DNA of 64,000 bases from UBA868 sp016776875 (GTDB lineage Bacteria; Pseudomonadota; Gammaproteobacteria; Arenicellales; UBA868). The stretch lies in NCBI GenBank assembly GCA_051201585.1, contig CP179198.1, forward strand, positions 62,001 to 126,000, in the 5' to 3' direction. This document shows positions 33,639 to 42,979 of this stretch, piece by piece. The notes under the pieces are model-generated. The model searched no databases, was not told the DNA's origin, and saw nothing but the letters and a program-made list of their open reading frames with translations. The position numbers were made by a program, and so were the translations under genes. How positions within the stretch are numbered: position 1 is the first letter of the stretch; each line of letters opens with the position of its first letter.

Positions 33639-33803
33639 TGAAGTCACGGGTATAATTCCCCCTCGGGTTTTTCGCATTGCGCCCAAGGCGCACCGCTGGA
33701 AAACATCTTGAAATAAAACCGGATCAGCTGAAACATGGATTTCAGCCAGAGGTCCGGGTCGACCATGTCGTCGATTAATTTGTCGATATAAAGGAGCAGT
33801 TTA

Positions 33804-34406
33804 ATGAATCGGCTGGTATCCATTTTTGCCGCTATTGTAATGATCTCGACGTCCCACGGTGTTTTCGCTGGAGATCCAGCGGCGGGGCAGACAAAAGCGC
33901 AGTCTTGCGTTGCATGTCATGGTGCCGATGGCAATAGTACAAATTCGGGGTTTCCATCATTGGCCGGGCAGGTTCCGGGCTATATTGAAGGCCAGTTAGC
34001 GGCTTTTAAGTCTGGAAAGCGCGCAAACGCGATTATGATGGGAATGGCCCAGCCGCTAAGTCCCGAGGATATGGCGGATATAGATGCGTGGTATGCCTCA
34101 CAGACTATTACGCCTCGTAGCATCAGTGAGGACCAAGTCGAAATCGCGACGCAGGGGGAAGCAATATATCGAGGCGGCCTGGCGGCGCTTTCGGTACCGG
34201 CGTGTATGGCGTGCCATGGGCCAGCCGGACACGGCATTCCCTCGAACTTCCCTCGGGTTGCTGGCCAGTGGCCAGAATATCTGGAAGCACAGCTTCTCGC
34301 ATTTAAGTCCGGCGAGCGAGCTGGAAAAATTATGGGTCCTATTGCCCATCGACTGACGAATGACCAGATAAACGCGCTGGCAATTTATATGGCGGCTTTA
34401 CAGTAG
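33804..34406 (+). CDS. Cytochrome c4 (diheme)
   Basis: 200 residues. The signal peptide is FAAIVMISTSHGVFAG. Two heme c sites, CVACHGADGNS and CMACHGPAGHG, lie in duplicated halves, each followed by FPSLAGQ or FPRVAGQ and a later methionine ligand (MMGMAQPLS and MGPIAHRLT). This is the two-domain c4 layout. It is a periplasmic electron carrier that feeds terminal oxidases. GGAGC precedes the ATG at good spacing. Confidence 0.93.
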   Translation: MNRLVSIFAAIVMISTSHGVFAGDPAAGQTKAQSCVACHGADGNSTNSGFPSLAGQVPGYIEGQLAAFKSGKRANAIMMGMAQPLSPEDMADIDAWYASQTITPRSISEDQVEIATQGEAIYRGGLAALSVPACMACHGPAGHGIPSNFPRVAGQWPEYLEAQLLAFKSGERAGKIMGPIAHRLTNDQINALAIYMAALQ

Positions 34407-34484
34407 TCGCCGCGTTTGCCGGGTGATTGGCTGTCTCCGGAACCTTATCAATGAGTCGCGAGCTTAACTACAGAACGAACGGCT

Positions 34485-35870
34485 ATGGCCACTGAAAAAC
34501 TGTGGGGTGGAAGATTTGCGACTGACACAGACGCATTTGTCGAAGCATTTACGGCGTCAGAGCATATTGATCGGCGTTTAGCGCGTTACGACATTATCGG
34601 TTCCCAGGCGCACGCGAAAATGCTGGCGGTGCAGGGCGTCATCTCAGAGGCTGAGCGCAACGCGATTCTGGATGGGCTTGACGCCATATTGACAGAGATT
34701 TCTGACGACCGATTTGAATGGAAGCCTGAGCTCGAAGATGTTCATATGAATATCGAGGCTCGTCTCACCGAGCTGGTTGGCGAGCCGGGCAAAAAACTAC
34801 ACACCGCGCGATCGCGAAATGATCAAGTGGCGACCGATCTCAGGTTGTTCACGCGCGACGCGATCGATCAGATTTGCGATGATTTGACCGCGGTCCAGCA
34901 GGCGTTGCTAGAAGTTGCGGATCGTGAAGCCGAGTCCATCATGCCCGGGATGACGCACATGCAAACGGCCCAGCCGATTACCTGTGGTCACCACCTAATG
35001 GCATGGTATGCCATGTTGAATCGAGACTGGCAACGATTGTCAGAGTGTCGGCATCGAGTCAATATCTCGCCGTTGGGCTCTGCCGCGCTGGCGGGCACTG
35101 GATTTCCGATTGATCGTGATATTAGCGCGCAGGCGATGGGATTTGATTCCGTGTCGCTTAACTCGCTGGATGGTGTGTCGGATAGAGACTTTGTCGTGGA
35201 GTTTTGTAGTGGGATTGCACTAATGAATATCCATTTGTCGCGCATCGCAGAGGAATTGGTATTTTGGTCCTCGCAAAGTTTCGGGTATGTCGATCTCGGT
35301 GATGCTTTTTGTACCGGCTCCAGCATCATGCCGCAGAAAAAAAACCCTGACGTGGCAGAGTTGATTCGAGGTAAAAGCAGTCGCGCTGTGGGTAATCTTG
35401 TTTCAATGCTCGTTCTCATGAAAGGCCAACCGCTTGCTTATAACCGCGATAATCAGGAGGACAAGGAGCCGCTGTTTGACAGTTTTGATAATGCGCATGC
35501 TTGTCTTCAGGTGCTTGCGGGTATGGTTTCGAACATGAAATTTAATCATGAGAAGATGCGCACAGCCGCTGCCATTGGGCATTCAACCGCCACAGATCTG
35601 GCAGACTATTTAGTCCACCGCGGCCTGGCTTTTCGAGACGCGCATGAAGTTGTTGGGGGGGCGGTTCGTCGGGCAGAATCGAAAGGCGTTGAATTGCATA
35701 TGCTCTCTTTATCAGAACTGCAGTCCATATCTGATTTGATTGCCGATGATGTTTACGGCGTGCTGACACTGGAGGGGTCGGTGAATTCCCGAGACCATGT
35801 GGGTGGTACTGCTCCTTCCCAAGTGCGACAGGCAATTAATCGTGCCCGGACAGAAATAGCGAGCCGGTGA
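34485..35870 (+). CDS. argH: Argininosuccinate lyase
   Basis: 461 residues. KLWGGRFA at the start, HTARSRNDQVATDLRLF, GMTHMQTAQPITCGHH with the catalytic-region histidine, and the fumarase/aspartase signature GSSIMPQKKNPD. It splits argininosuccinate into arginine and fumarate, the last step of arginine synthesis. Followed 11 bp later by lptM and then lysA, a conserved gammaproteobacterial order. Confidence 0.97.
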   Translation: MATEKLWGGRFATDTDAFVEAFTASEHIDRRLARYDIIGSQAHAKMLAVQGVISEAERNAILDGLDAILTEISDDRFEWKPELEDVHMNIEARLTELVGEPGKKLHTARSRNDQVATDLRLFTRDAIDQICDDLTAVQQALLEVADREAESIMPGMTHMQTAQPITCGHHLMAWYAMLNRDWQRLSECRHRVNISPLGSAALAGTGFPIDRDISAQAMGFDSVSLNSLDGVSDRDFVVEFCSGIALMNIHLSRIAEELVFWSSQSFGYVDLGDAFCTGSSIMPQKKNPDVAELIRGKSSRAVGNLVSMLVLMKGQPLAYNRDNQEDKEPLFDSFDNAHACLQVLAGMVSNMKFNHEKMRTAAAIGHSTATDLADYLVHRGLAFRDAHEVVGGAVRRAESKGVELHMLSLSELQSISDLIADDVYGVLTLEGSVNSRDHVGGTAPSQVRQAINRARTEIASR

Positions 35871-35881
35871 GGTAACGCAAA

Positions 35882-36046
35882 ATGAAAAAAACGAAACAGA
35901 AATTAAGATTTGGACACCGGCTCAGCCGACTGGGTTTTGCGCTGGTGTTTATTTCCTCGTTAATTATCTCGGGCTGCGGGCAGAAAGGACCTTTGTATAT
36001 TCCGGAGAGCCCCTCTGAACAGCAGACGCAAGACGACGAAAGTTGA
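35882..36046 (+). CDS. lptM: LPS translocon maturation chaperone LptM (YifL family lipoprotein)
   Basis: 54 residues. A basic N-terminus and hydrophobic stretch (LGFALVFISSLIISG) lead to the lipobox SGCGQKGPLYIPE. The CGQKGPLY sequence right after the lipid-bearing cysteine is the hallmark of LptM/YifL, which assists oxidative maturation of LptD. The tail is short and acidic. It lies 11 bp after argH and 7 bp before lysA, the classical location between argH or dapF-type genes and lysA. Confidence 0.93.
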   Translation: MKKTKQKLRFGHRLSRLGFALVFISSLIISGCGQKGPLYIPESPSEQQTQDDES

Positions 36047-36053
36047 TCTGAGC

Positions 36054-37307
36054 GTGGATCACTTCGAATATCGTCACAACGAGTTGTTTGCCGAAGGGGT
36101 ATCCCTTGCCTCAATTGCAGCGGAAGTGGGGACACCTTGTTATGTCTATTCCCGTGCCACCCTTGAGCGACATTTTCATGCGTTCGATGCTCCTTTTAAT
36201 GGCTTGGCGCACAGTATTTGCTATGCCGTAAAAGCAAATGGAAACATTGCTGTTTTGCAGGTTTTAGATCAAATGGGCGCGGGCTTTGATATCGTGTCTG
36301 GTGGGGAGCTTGATCGGGTCATTGCGGCAGGCGGGCAGCCCGACCGCGTGGTATTTTCGGGCGTCGGCAAGTCAATTGAAGAGATCCGACATGCGCTTAG
36401 ACGTGGCGTCCGGGCGCTTAGCGTGGAATCAGAGCCTGAACTGCACCGTATAAACGAAGTTGCAATATCGTTGAATCTTCAGGCGTCCGTTGCGATTCGT
36501 ATTAATCCGGATGTTGATCCTCGCACGCATCCCTATATTGCCACCGGTCTCCGAGGAGATAAGTTTGGCGTTCCTTTTGAGGATGCGTTAGCGCTCTACC
36601 AGAAAGCAAGCAAAATGAGCGGTATTTGCTTGACGGGCATTGCCTGCCACATCGGTTCCCAGTTGACCGAGGTCGCGCCTTTTTGTGATGCGTTACAACG
36701 TGTGCTCGATGTGGTGGATGAGCTTCGCACGATTGGGATTCATTTGACGCACCTCGATTTGGGTGGGGGTCTGGGCATTCGATATGCCACTGAAAATCCG
36801 CCGGCACCACAACAATACATTCAGGCATTAATCGATGTGCTTAAGACTCGGGAATGCAACATGCATGTGACGCTGGAGCCGGGACGGGCAATTGTTGGAA
36901 ATGCAGGTGTGCTGTTGACCAAGGTTGAGTACATCAAAAAAGGGCCGGAGAAAAATTTTGCCATCGTCGATGCGGCGATGAACGATTTGATACGGCCGGC
37001 GCTATATGAAGCGTGGCATGATGTCGTTGAGGTCAATAAGACGTTGAATCGCGATTCCCGAAAATGTGATGTAGTTGGACCGGTTTGTGAGTCGGGAGAT
37101 TTTCTCGCGCGAGATCGAATGCTCGCTATCGGGCAGGATGACCTTGTGGCCGTGCGGTCGGCTGGCGCTTATGGATTTGTGATGAGCTCAAATTACAATG
37201 CCCGCCCGCGAGCGGCAGAAGTCATGGTGGATGGTGATGCGTTCCATGTGATTCGTGAGCGTGAGTCGACCGCATCTCTTTTTTCGGGCGAGCACCTTCT
37301 CAGGTAA
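36054..37307 (+). CDS. lysA: Diaminopimelate decarboxylase
   Basis: 417 residues from a GTG start 7 bp after lptM. CYAVKANGNIAVLQVL carries the PLP lysine; DIVSGGELDR, HIGSQLTE, DLGGGLGIRY and LEPGRAIVGNAGVL are group-IV decarboxylase landmarks; GPVCESGDFLARDR provides the active-site cysteine from the partner subunit. It converts meso-diaminopimelate to lysine. Confidence 0.97.
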   Translation: MDHFEYRHNELFAEGVSLASIAAEVGTPCYVYSRATLERHFHAFDAPFNGLAHSICYAVKANGNIAVLQVLDQMGAGFDIVSGGELDRVIAAGGQPDRVVFSGVGKSIEEIRHALRRGVRALSVESEPELHRINEVAISLNLQASVAIRINPDVDPRTHPYIATGLRGDKFGVPFEDALALYQKASKMSGICLTGIACHIGSQLTEVAPFCDALQRVLDVVDELRTIGIHLTHLDLGGGLGIRYATENPPAPQQYIQALIDVLKTRECNMHVTLEPGRAIVGNAGVLLTKVEYIKKGPEKNFAIVDAAMNDLIRPALYEAWHDVVEVNKTLNRDSRKCDVVGPVCESGDFLARDRMLAIGQDDLVAVRSAGAYGFVMSSNYNARPRAAEVMVDGDAFHVIRERESTASLFSGEHLLR

Positions 37308-37316
37308 CCTTTTTTC

Positions 37317-38855
37317 ATGATCGTTTTTGACTCAGCTCCTGCAGATCGTCGGTTTCTAGCGGGAGTCCTGTTCTTCTGTGCGTTTGCAAGTTTGGTCAGC
37401 TCGGTGTGGTGTGTTCATATTGATGATGTCGTGAACAACGATGCCGTTGAGTACATACGCGCAGCCGAACTTTTTGCCGCGAGAAATTGGTCAGGCGCGT
37501 TCAATGTTCATCACTGGCCTTTTTTCTCAGCATTAATGTGGATCACGTCAGCCGCATTGGACGTTGATTACGAAGTGGCCGGCTATGTTCTAAACACAGT
37601 TTTTTTCACATTAGCCACAATTTTTTTCGTGCTGACTGTGCACGCCTTCGGTGGCACCTCGCGTCGGATCCTCACCATTGCTGCGCTCGTGGCGGTGCTC
37701 CATCCCTCTTTCAATGAGTACCGCGCCTATATTATTCGTGACGCTGGATATTTAGCGTTTTATCTCTTTGCACTGTTTTGTCTCGCACGTCACTCAACAA
37801 TGCCATCACGTGCAACTGTGTTCGGAACGATCGTGGCATTGATGCTGGCGTCATTATTCAGGATTGAGGGCGTTGTTTTTTTGTTGGCGACCCCTCTTCT
37901 TTTTGTGGTGACCCGTTGGAATACGAATGGTCATCTTTGGAAGCGTCTGAGTATTCTTTTGGTATCAACAGTCCTTTTGGCCATTATTTTGGGGTGGTGG
38001 CTGATCGCGCCCGCAACGCAAATTGGGTCTGAAAGTCTCCCGTCCAGCCCGTTACATGTCGTGATGAGCGCCTGGGCGCATATCAGCGACATGGTGGCGC
38101 AAAAAATGACGGTATTGCGCTCAGAGTTTCTGAGTCCGTATTCGGCAGAGTATGCCTGGGTCCTTTTTGTGTTCGCGGTCGGCATGCTGCTCTTATCCGC
38201 AACCTTTACGCAACTGACGATCCCATGGGCGCTATTTATTATCGGCGGACTTTGGGCGGGTCTTCGTTTTGAGCACAAATCCCAAAACCGGTTATGGCTC
38301 AGCCTGGTAAGCATGCACCTTTTGATTTTGCTCGTGTTTACCGTGATCAAGCTTTTTTTGGTTGCCCGATACCCTCTCGCGCTGACGATCACCGTACTTA
38401 CGTTAGCGCCGTTTGCGGTCGATCGCATGTTTTCAGTTTCAGTATGGCGACCTTTGAGTGGTCTGCGGCGCGCGCTCATCGCGCTTTTGATCGTTTGGGG
38501 GGTCGGCGAGAGCGTGAGTGGTCTGGATAACGTCACTCGAGCAGGCGCGATCAAGGAAGCGGGCCGTTGGCTGGCCGCTCAAAATCACGCGCCTGATTTA
38601 GTTGTAACCAACGACAGACGTCTCGCTTATTACGCGGGAGTTCATCAGGACCTTGAATACATTGAACCCAGCGTGCCGAAAATTTTGCATGGTTTGCGTG
38701 GCGGCCTTTGGCCCGACGCCGCATACGTCGCACTCAGGGTCAGGAGAAGCGACTCATCATCAGAAACTTGGATATTAGAGGCGCTGGGTAGCGCACCCCT
38801 GAGAATCGTTGATTCCGGGATTGGCGATCGGGTAATGATTTATTACCGACCCTAG
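37317..38855 (+). CDS. GT-C-type membrane glycosyltransferase-like protein
   Basis: 512 residues with about ten to twelve membrane spans. After TM1 there is an acidic loop (IDDVVNNDAVEYIRAAE) in the position of the catalytic aspartates of GT-C enzymes such as ArnT/PMT (GT39/83). The C-terminus is a soluble domain of about 100 residues (VVTNDRRLAYYAGVHQD). It probably transfers a sugar from a polyprenyl-phosphate donor outside the inner membrane, but donor and acceptor are unknown. It starts 9 bp after lysA and may be transcribed with it. Confidence 0.7.
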   Translation: MIVFDSAPADRRFLAGVLFFCAFASLVSSVWCVHIDDVVNNDAVEYIRAAELFAARNWSGAFNVHHWPFFSALMWITSAALDVDYEVAGYVLNTVFFTLATIFFVLTVHAFGGTSRRILTIAALVAVLHPSFNEYRAYIIRDAGYLAFYLFALFCLARHSTMPSRATVFGTIVALMLASLFRIEGVVFLLATPLLFVVTRWNTNGHLWKRLSILLVSTVLLAIILGWWLIAPATQIGSESLPSSPLHVVMSAWAHISDMVAQKMTVLRSEFLSPYSAEYAWVLFVFAVGMLLLSATFTQLTIPWALFIIGGLWAGLRFEHKSQNRLWLSLVSMHLLILLVFTVIKLFLVARYPLALTITVLTLAPFAVDRMFSVSVWRPLSGLRRALIALLIVWGVGESVSGLDNVTRAGAIKEAGRWLAAQNHAPDLVVTNDRRLAYYAGVHQDLEYIEPSVPKILHGLRGGLWPDAAYVALRVRRSDSSSETWILEALGSAPLRIVDSGIGDRVMIYYRP

Positions 38856-38930
38856 CGCTTTGTCGATTAGTCAATCGCCCCAATAACATCAACCCATGCT
38901 GAGCGATCGCAAGTGATTGAGCGGGTGCGA

Positions 38931-40859
38931 TCAGGCTTGCATCATCTCAGCGGTAAATTCTTGCATGTCACTGATCGATAGTTTCTCGAAGTACATTCGA
39001 TACCAAAGTTCGAGATTGAGCAATATCCACAGTCGAAAATTATGATCCACTTTCCCGCTGAGATGTTCTTCGATCATCGACTGGATAGCATGATGCTCAA
39101 ATATCCCCATCTCGACGAAGCGAGATTGTGCAAAAAGATTTCTCAAAAAATGGTGTAGGTCGTTTCTGAGCCAGAGTGCAATGGGGAATCCAAACCCTTG
39201 CTTTTCCCGGTAGACGAGCTCGCGCGGCAAATAACGCGACGATACCGAGCGCAAGATGTGTTTGAGTTTCATTCCTTTAAGCTTCATGTGGCTTGGAATT
39301 GATGCCGCATATTCGACAAGACGATGATCGACCAGGGGTGATCGATTCTCAAGAGAATGGGCCATACACATTCTGTCCGCAATCACCAGCAGATGATCAG
39401 GCATCCGTGTCCGCAAATCGGTGTACAGCATGCGGTCGACGAGTTCATTTACGTTGCCGGCGTTGAAGTGAGTCAGTATTTTTTCCCGTGAATCCTCTGA
39501 ATCAAAACTGTCCCGCGCATTCGCGGTGAACAACGCCCTTTTCGACTCATCGGTAAATCGGAGAAAGCTCATACTGTGTGCATAGCGATCGCCACGCTCA
39601 CGCAATGACATCTCATTAAGCCACCGAGCCTTTTGGGCAATCGTTTTATACTGAAACGTGTCAGGAATAAGTCGAATTAATCGCTCGATCACCGTGCGGC
39701 GTAACCATGCCGGAAGCACGGCGTAGTAATCGGCCAATCGCTGTCCGGCAAATCGATCATAGCCCGCAAAACTCTCGTCTCCACCATCTCCCGAGAGGGC
39801 AACTTTCACGTGTTGACTAGCAAGTTGGGCAACGAGGTAAACCCCGACACCAAAAGGATCCGATGGCTCATCCAGATGATGGATCATCTTTGGGATTTGA
39901 TGAATCATATTGGATTCCACAATCTCTTCATGAGCTTCCATGCCATATTGCCGGGTCACCATGTGTGCATAAGGCAACTCATTAAAGGATTGCTCTTTTA
40001 CACCAATAGAGAAGACCGGCACCGGATCAGATTGCAGCGTTGCCATCATGGCCGATACGGTGCCGGAGTCGATACCGCCTGATAGAAATGCACCGACCCG
40101 GACATCGCTCAACATATGGGAATCCACAGTGCTCAGTAATGTTTGGTGTAATCCTTCTTCGATTTCTTTTTCAGAGCCTTTTTGTTTTTGCGTAAAGTCG
40201 ATATCCCAGTATCGCTCAATACGAGAAACACCTTTCTCAAAAACAAGATAGCTGCCCGCCGGCAACTTCATCACGTTTTTAAAGAACGAAAACTGGTCGG
40301 GCATAAACCGGAGTGACATGTAATGCCAGAGTCCCTCGAGTTCTATTTCCGGCTTGATCAGATTCGAGGACAGCAACGCTTTTACTTCCGATGCGAAAAA
40401 TAATCGGTCTGTTTCCTGAACAAAAAATAGCGGTTTTTGTCCCATATGATCCCGGGCCAATAACAATCGTTCCCGGGTTCGATCCCATAGTGCAAATGCA
40501 AACATCCCGCGCAGGTGCTTTACACAGTCGTCTCCAAGCTCCTCATACAGGTGCAAAATAACCTCGACATCGGTTCGTGTCCGGAAGTGGTGGCCTTTTT
40601 CGATTAGGTGCGTTCGTAGTTCAGGGCTGTTGTAGATTTCTCCGTTACAGACCAATACCAAAGTTTCATCTTCGTTCAGGATCGGCTGGTGACCGGTCTC
40701 CAGGTCGATGATACTGAGACGGGTCTGTGCCAACACCATTGCACCCTGTTGATAATAGCCCTCATCATCGGGACCTCGGTGCTCGAGGGCGCGAGCCATC
40801 TGATTAATGCAATCCCGTTGTTGCGGGTCAGGGCTGAGGATTCCGGCAATTCCGCACAT
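38931..40859 (-). CDS. asnB: Glutamine-hydrolysing asparagine synthase-like amidotransferase
   Basis: 642 residues. N-terminal class II glutaminase with Cys2 (MCGIAGIL), RLSIIDLETGHQP and CNGEIYN. The C-terminal synthase has the ATP-pyrophosphatase loop AFLSGGIDSGTVSAMMA and VALSGDGGDESFAGYDRF. Length and sequence place it with the AsnB-like amidotransferases found in exopolysaccharide and O-antigen loci, some of which amidate sugars or peptides rather than make asparagine. Its neighbours (GT-C proteins, flippase-like protein, acyltransferase) fit a surface-polymer role. Confidence 0.9.
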   Translation of the reverse strand: MCGIAGILSPDPQQRDCINQMARALEHRGPDDEGYYQQGAMVLAQTRLSIIDLETGHQPILNEDETLVLVCNGEIYNSPELRTHLIEKGHHFRTRTDVEVILHLYEELGDDCVKHLRGMFAFALWDRTRERLLLARDHMGQKPLFFVQETDRLFFASEVKALLSSNLIKPEIELEGLWHYMSLRFMPDQFSFFKNVMKLPAGSYLVFEKGVSRIERYWDIDFTQKQKGSEKEIEEGLHQTLLSTVDSHMLSDVRVGAFLSGGIDSGTVSAMMATLQSDPVPVFSIGVKEQSFNELPYAHMVTRQYGMEAHEEIVESNMIHQIPKMIHHLDEPSDPFGVGVYLVAQLASQHVKVALSGDGGDESFAGYDRFAGQRLADYYAVLPAWLRRTVIERLIRLIPDTFQYKTIAQKARWLNEMSLRERGDRYAHSMSFLRFTDESKRALFTANARDSFDSEDSREKILTHFNAGNVNELVDRMLYTDLRTRMPDHLLVIADRMCMAHSLENRSPLVDHRLVEYAASIPSHMKLKGMKLKHILRSVSSRYLPRELVYREKQGFGFPIALWLRNDLHHFLRNLFAQSRFVEMGIFEHHAIQSMIEEHLSGKVDHNFRLWILLNLELWYRMYFEKLSISDMQEFTAEMMQA

Positions 40860-41046
40860 TAATTTTTAAAAGGTAAGTCCCGAGTGATCGTGCTGTCACG
40901 AGAGGTTGAAAGAAAGACTGAGATTCGATTAAGCAGTGCAGTCTTGGATTGTATCGGTTTCAAAGCAATTGAGACATAGCGTGATGCTTTGGATTTTGAT
41001 GCCCAATTTTTAGAAAACTCATGCGACCTGTCGCAATCTGTATAAG

Positions 41047-42903
41047 TTAATGGGTTGCGTGACGGGCTTTAAAGATTCGAAAGTAATAGGGGAAACGCGT
41101 GATTGACATCGGGGCAACTGCAATTGATCGAATCAGAATCGATTGGTCAGCTGTATTCGTGGGGTCAAGACGCAGTCGTCCACAGTTACCCGTACCGGCG
41201 GCCAGGAGTATGGCGTTTTCTCCCGCCTGGAATTTCGCGGTGGTCGATGATTCTCCTCGTCGAGCAACAAAGCGCCTGTTCTCGCTCCAAAACAGCTGCA
41301 AAACGCCGTCCCCATCGCTTTTGAAGTTGATCGAAATGAGATTGTTCGAAAGAAAATGATTACAGAAACTCGGAGAAAGCTCTATCTGGCTGTCTGACGT
41401 AATCGTTTTGAGTTGCCATCCTTCGTCAGTGAATTTGATGTCTAGATTTTTTGACCGGATGATCGATGCGGGGTCATTTAAATCCAGTTTCACAAACGGG
41501 CCCAAGCCGAGCACTTGCGCGGGAGGATGATAGTAAGGAATCACAAAACGACGCACCGCATCAACGTGTATCAAGATAATGGCGATCCCTGCAAATAACG
41601 CCAGCAAAGGCACTCTGACGCCAATTGCTGATGCGCCAAAAGTCATTGCGGGACGATAACGCAACCAGAAGCGGGTTTGTCTTATGTGGTTAATCGTGGA
41701 AAAAAACAGAATCAAAGGGCACGCCAGAATCGGTATCAGGTATTTACCCTGCACCTGGATTTCTTGGGCCCACTGATAATAGGCATAGATCAGGAACTGT
41801 GAGACGATGGCTAAAAAGAGAAGACTTTCAAATATAAATTGACGTCGTCGATTTGAGGGTCTCCCGGTGATAAAACCAAAGATCGCAACGCATGATCGAA
41901 AAGGAATGGACGCCAGCGCGATTCCAATGACTAAGGTGTACAGCAGATATTGCGGAAAACCTACCCGAAGGCGTAGCCAATCGAGATTTCCGATTACAGA
42001 GATCAGGGTCTCATCGAGGAAATTTTTGTAATCACCCAAAACCAAACCCAAAAAAGACACGCCTTCGGCTGCAAATCCTTTCAACTGAGCGGGGTCGAGG
42101 TCCATATTTTGCTGACTCAGTTGCGCGCCGATTTGAAACAGCAACGGGTCGTGCCAGCCATAATGAAAAATATTAAAGCCGATCCACCAGCCCCCCCCGA
42201 GTACAACGCCGAAGGCCATGAGACCCATTGATGAAACCCACTGGCCTGGTCGTGGTCGAGCCAGTAACAAGATCGCGATTCCGCCGAACGGTAAAAAAAG
42301 CCAGGCGGTAAATTTAGACAGCATTACCAATCCGATCGCGATTCCGGTAGCCAGGGCGAGCGTACGACTCCCCTGCCGGAGTACGAATCGGGAGAGACAG
42401 AAAATCAATAAAGTTACGGAAAAAATGGCAGCGCTATCATCATTGAGATGGGACGCAATAAAAGCATACTGCGGCATTAGCCCGACCAACAAAGCACCAA
42501 TGAGTCCAATCGCTATTGATTGAAAATATCCGCTGAGCGTCAGGAAAATAAGCGCGACCGTTAGCGAGCACAGCACGGCAGAACCGGCTCTCATCAAAAT
42601 ATGTAGATCGATTCCGGTCCAGAAGAGGGCCTTTGCAGCGATTGCGGACACGATATAAGGCAAGGGCGGCCGCAGCGCTCTCGTCGAGCCATATGTGGTT
42701 AAGTTAAGTTTGCCCAGATCTTCCGGCAATACAGCGAGTCGACCTTCTGAGAAGATAAATCGAGCGCCATCAAAATGAGCATCATAATCCGGACCGGCGC
42801 CATATGGCAGTGCGAGAGCGGTCGCAAAATAATAGATCAGAAACACAAGGCCAATTGCGATAGCGCCTCGATGAAAATTTTTGATGTCCGGGGTTTTGGT
42901 CAA
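41047..42903 (-). CDS. Polytopic membrane protein, GT-C/DUF2142-like glycosyltransferase
   Basis: 618 residues. About ten membrane spans fill the first 440 residues. The first loop, GAGPDYDAHFDGARFI, holds acidic residues typical of GT-C active sites, and VQGKYLIPILACPLIL resembles the QGRY-L-P stretch of DUF2142 proteins. A soluble C-terminal beta-rich domain of about 150 residues follows. Likely a polyprenyl-phosphate-sugar-dependent glycosyltransferase of the inner membrane. It lies 76 bp downstream of the S8 protease gene on the same strand. Confidence 0.7.
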   Translation of the reverse strand: MTKTPDIKNFHRGAIAIGLVFLIYYFATALALPYGAGPDYDAHFDGARFIFSEGRLAVLPEDLGKLNLTTYGSTRALRPPLPYIVSAIAAKALFWTGIDLHILMRAGSAVLCSLTVALIFLTLSGYFQSIAIGLIGALLVGLMPQYAFIASHLNDDSAAIFSVTLLIFCLSRFVLRQGSRTLALATGIAIGLVMLSKFTAWLFLPFGGIAILLLARPRPGQWVSSMGLMAFGVVLGGGWWIGFNIFHYGWHDPLLFQIGAQLSQQNMDLDPAQLKGFAAEGVSFLGLVLGDYKNFLDETLISVIGNLDWLRLRVGFPQYLLYTLVIGIALASIPFRSCVAIFGFITGRPSNRRRQFIFESLLFLAIVSQFLIYAYYQWAQEIQVQGKYLIPILACPLILFFSTINHIRQTRFWLRYRPAMTFGASAIGVRVPLLALFAGIAIILIHVDAVRRFVIPYYHPPAQVLGLGPFVKLDLNDPASIIRSKNLDIKFTDEGWQLKTITSDSQIELSPSFCNHFLSNNLISINFKSDGDGVLQLFWSENRRFVARRGESSTTAKFQAGENAILLAAGTGNCGRLRLDPTNTADQSILIRSIAVAPMSITRFPYYFRIFKARHATH

Positions 42904-42979
42904 CTGAACGTCTCAGTCAGGTTCTCTTGATCGTGCCAGATTAATTTTTTAACAGTAGATGGAAGGGGCGACACCAGAT

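Noticed and set aside
37931..38554. Minus-strand 207-codon open frame
   Set aside because: It is antisense to the GT-C membrane protein gene and reads as low-complexity basic sequence.
40440..40500. tRNA T-loop-like sequence (GGGTTCGATCCC)
   Set aside because: It lies inside the asnB coding sequence and has no acceptor or D-arm partner.
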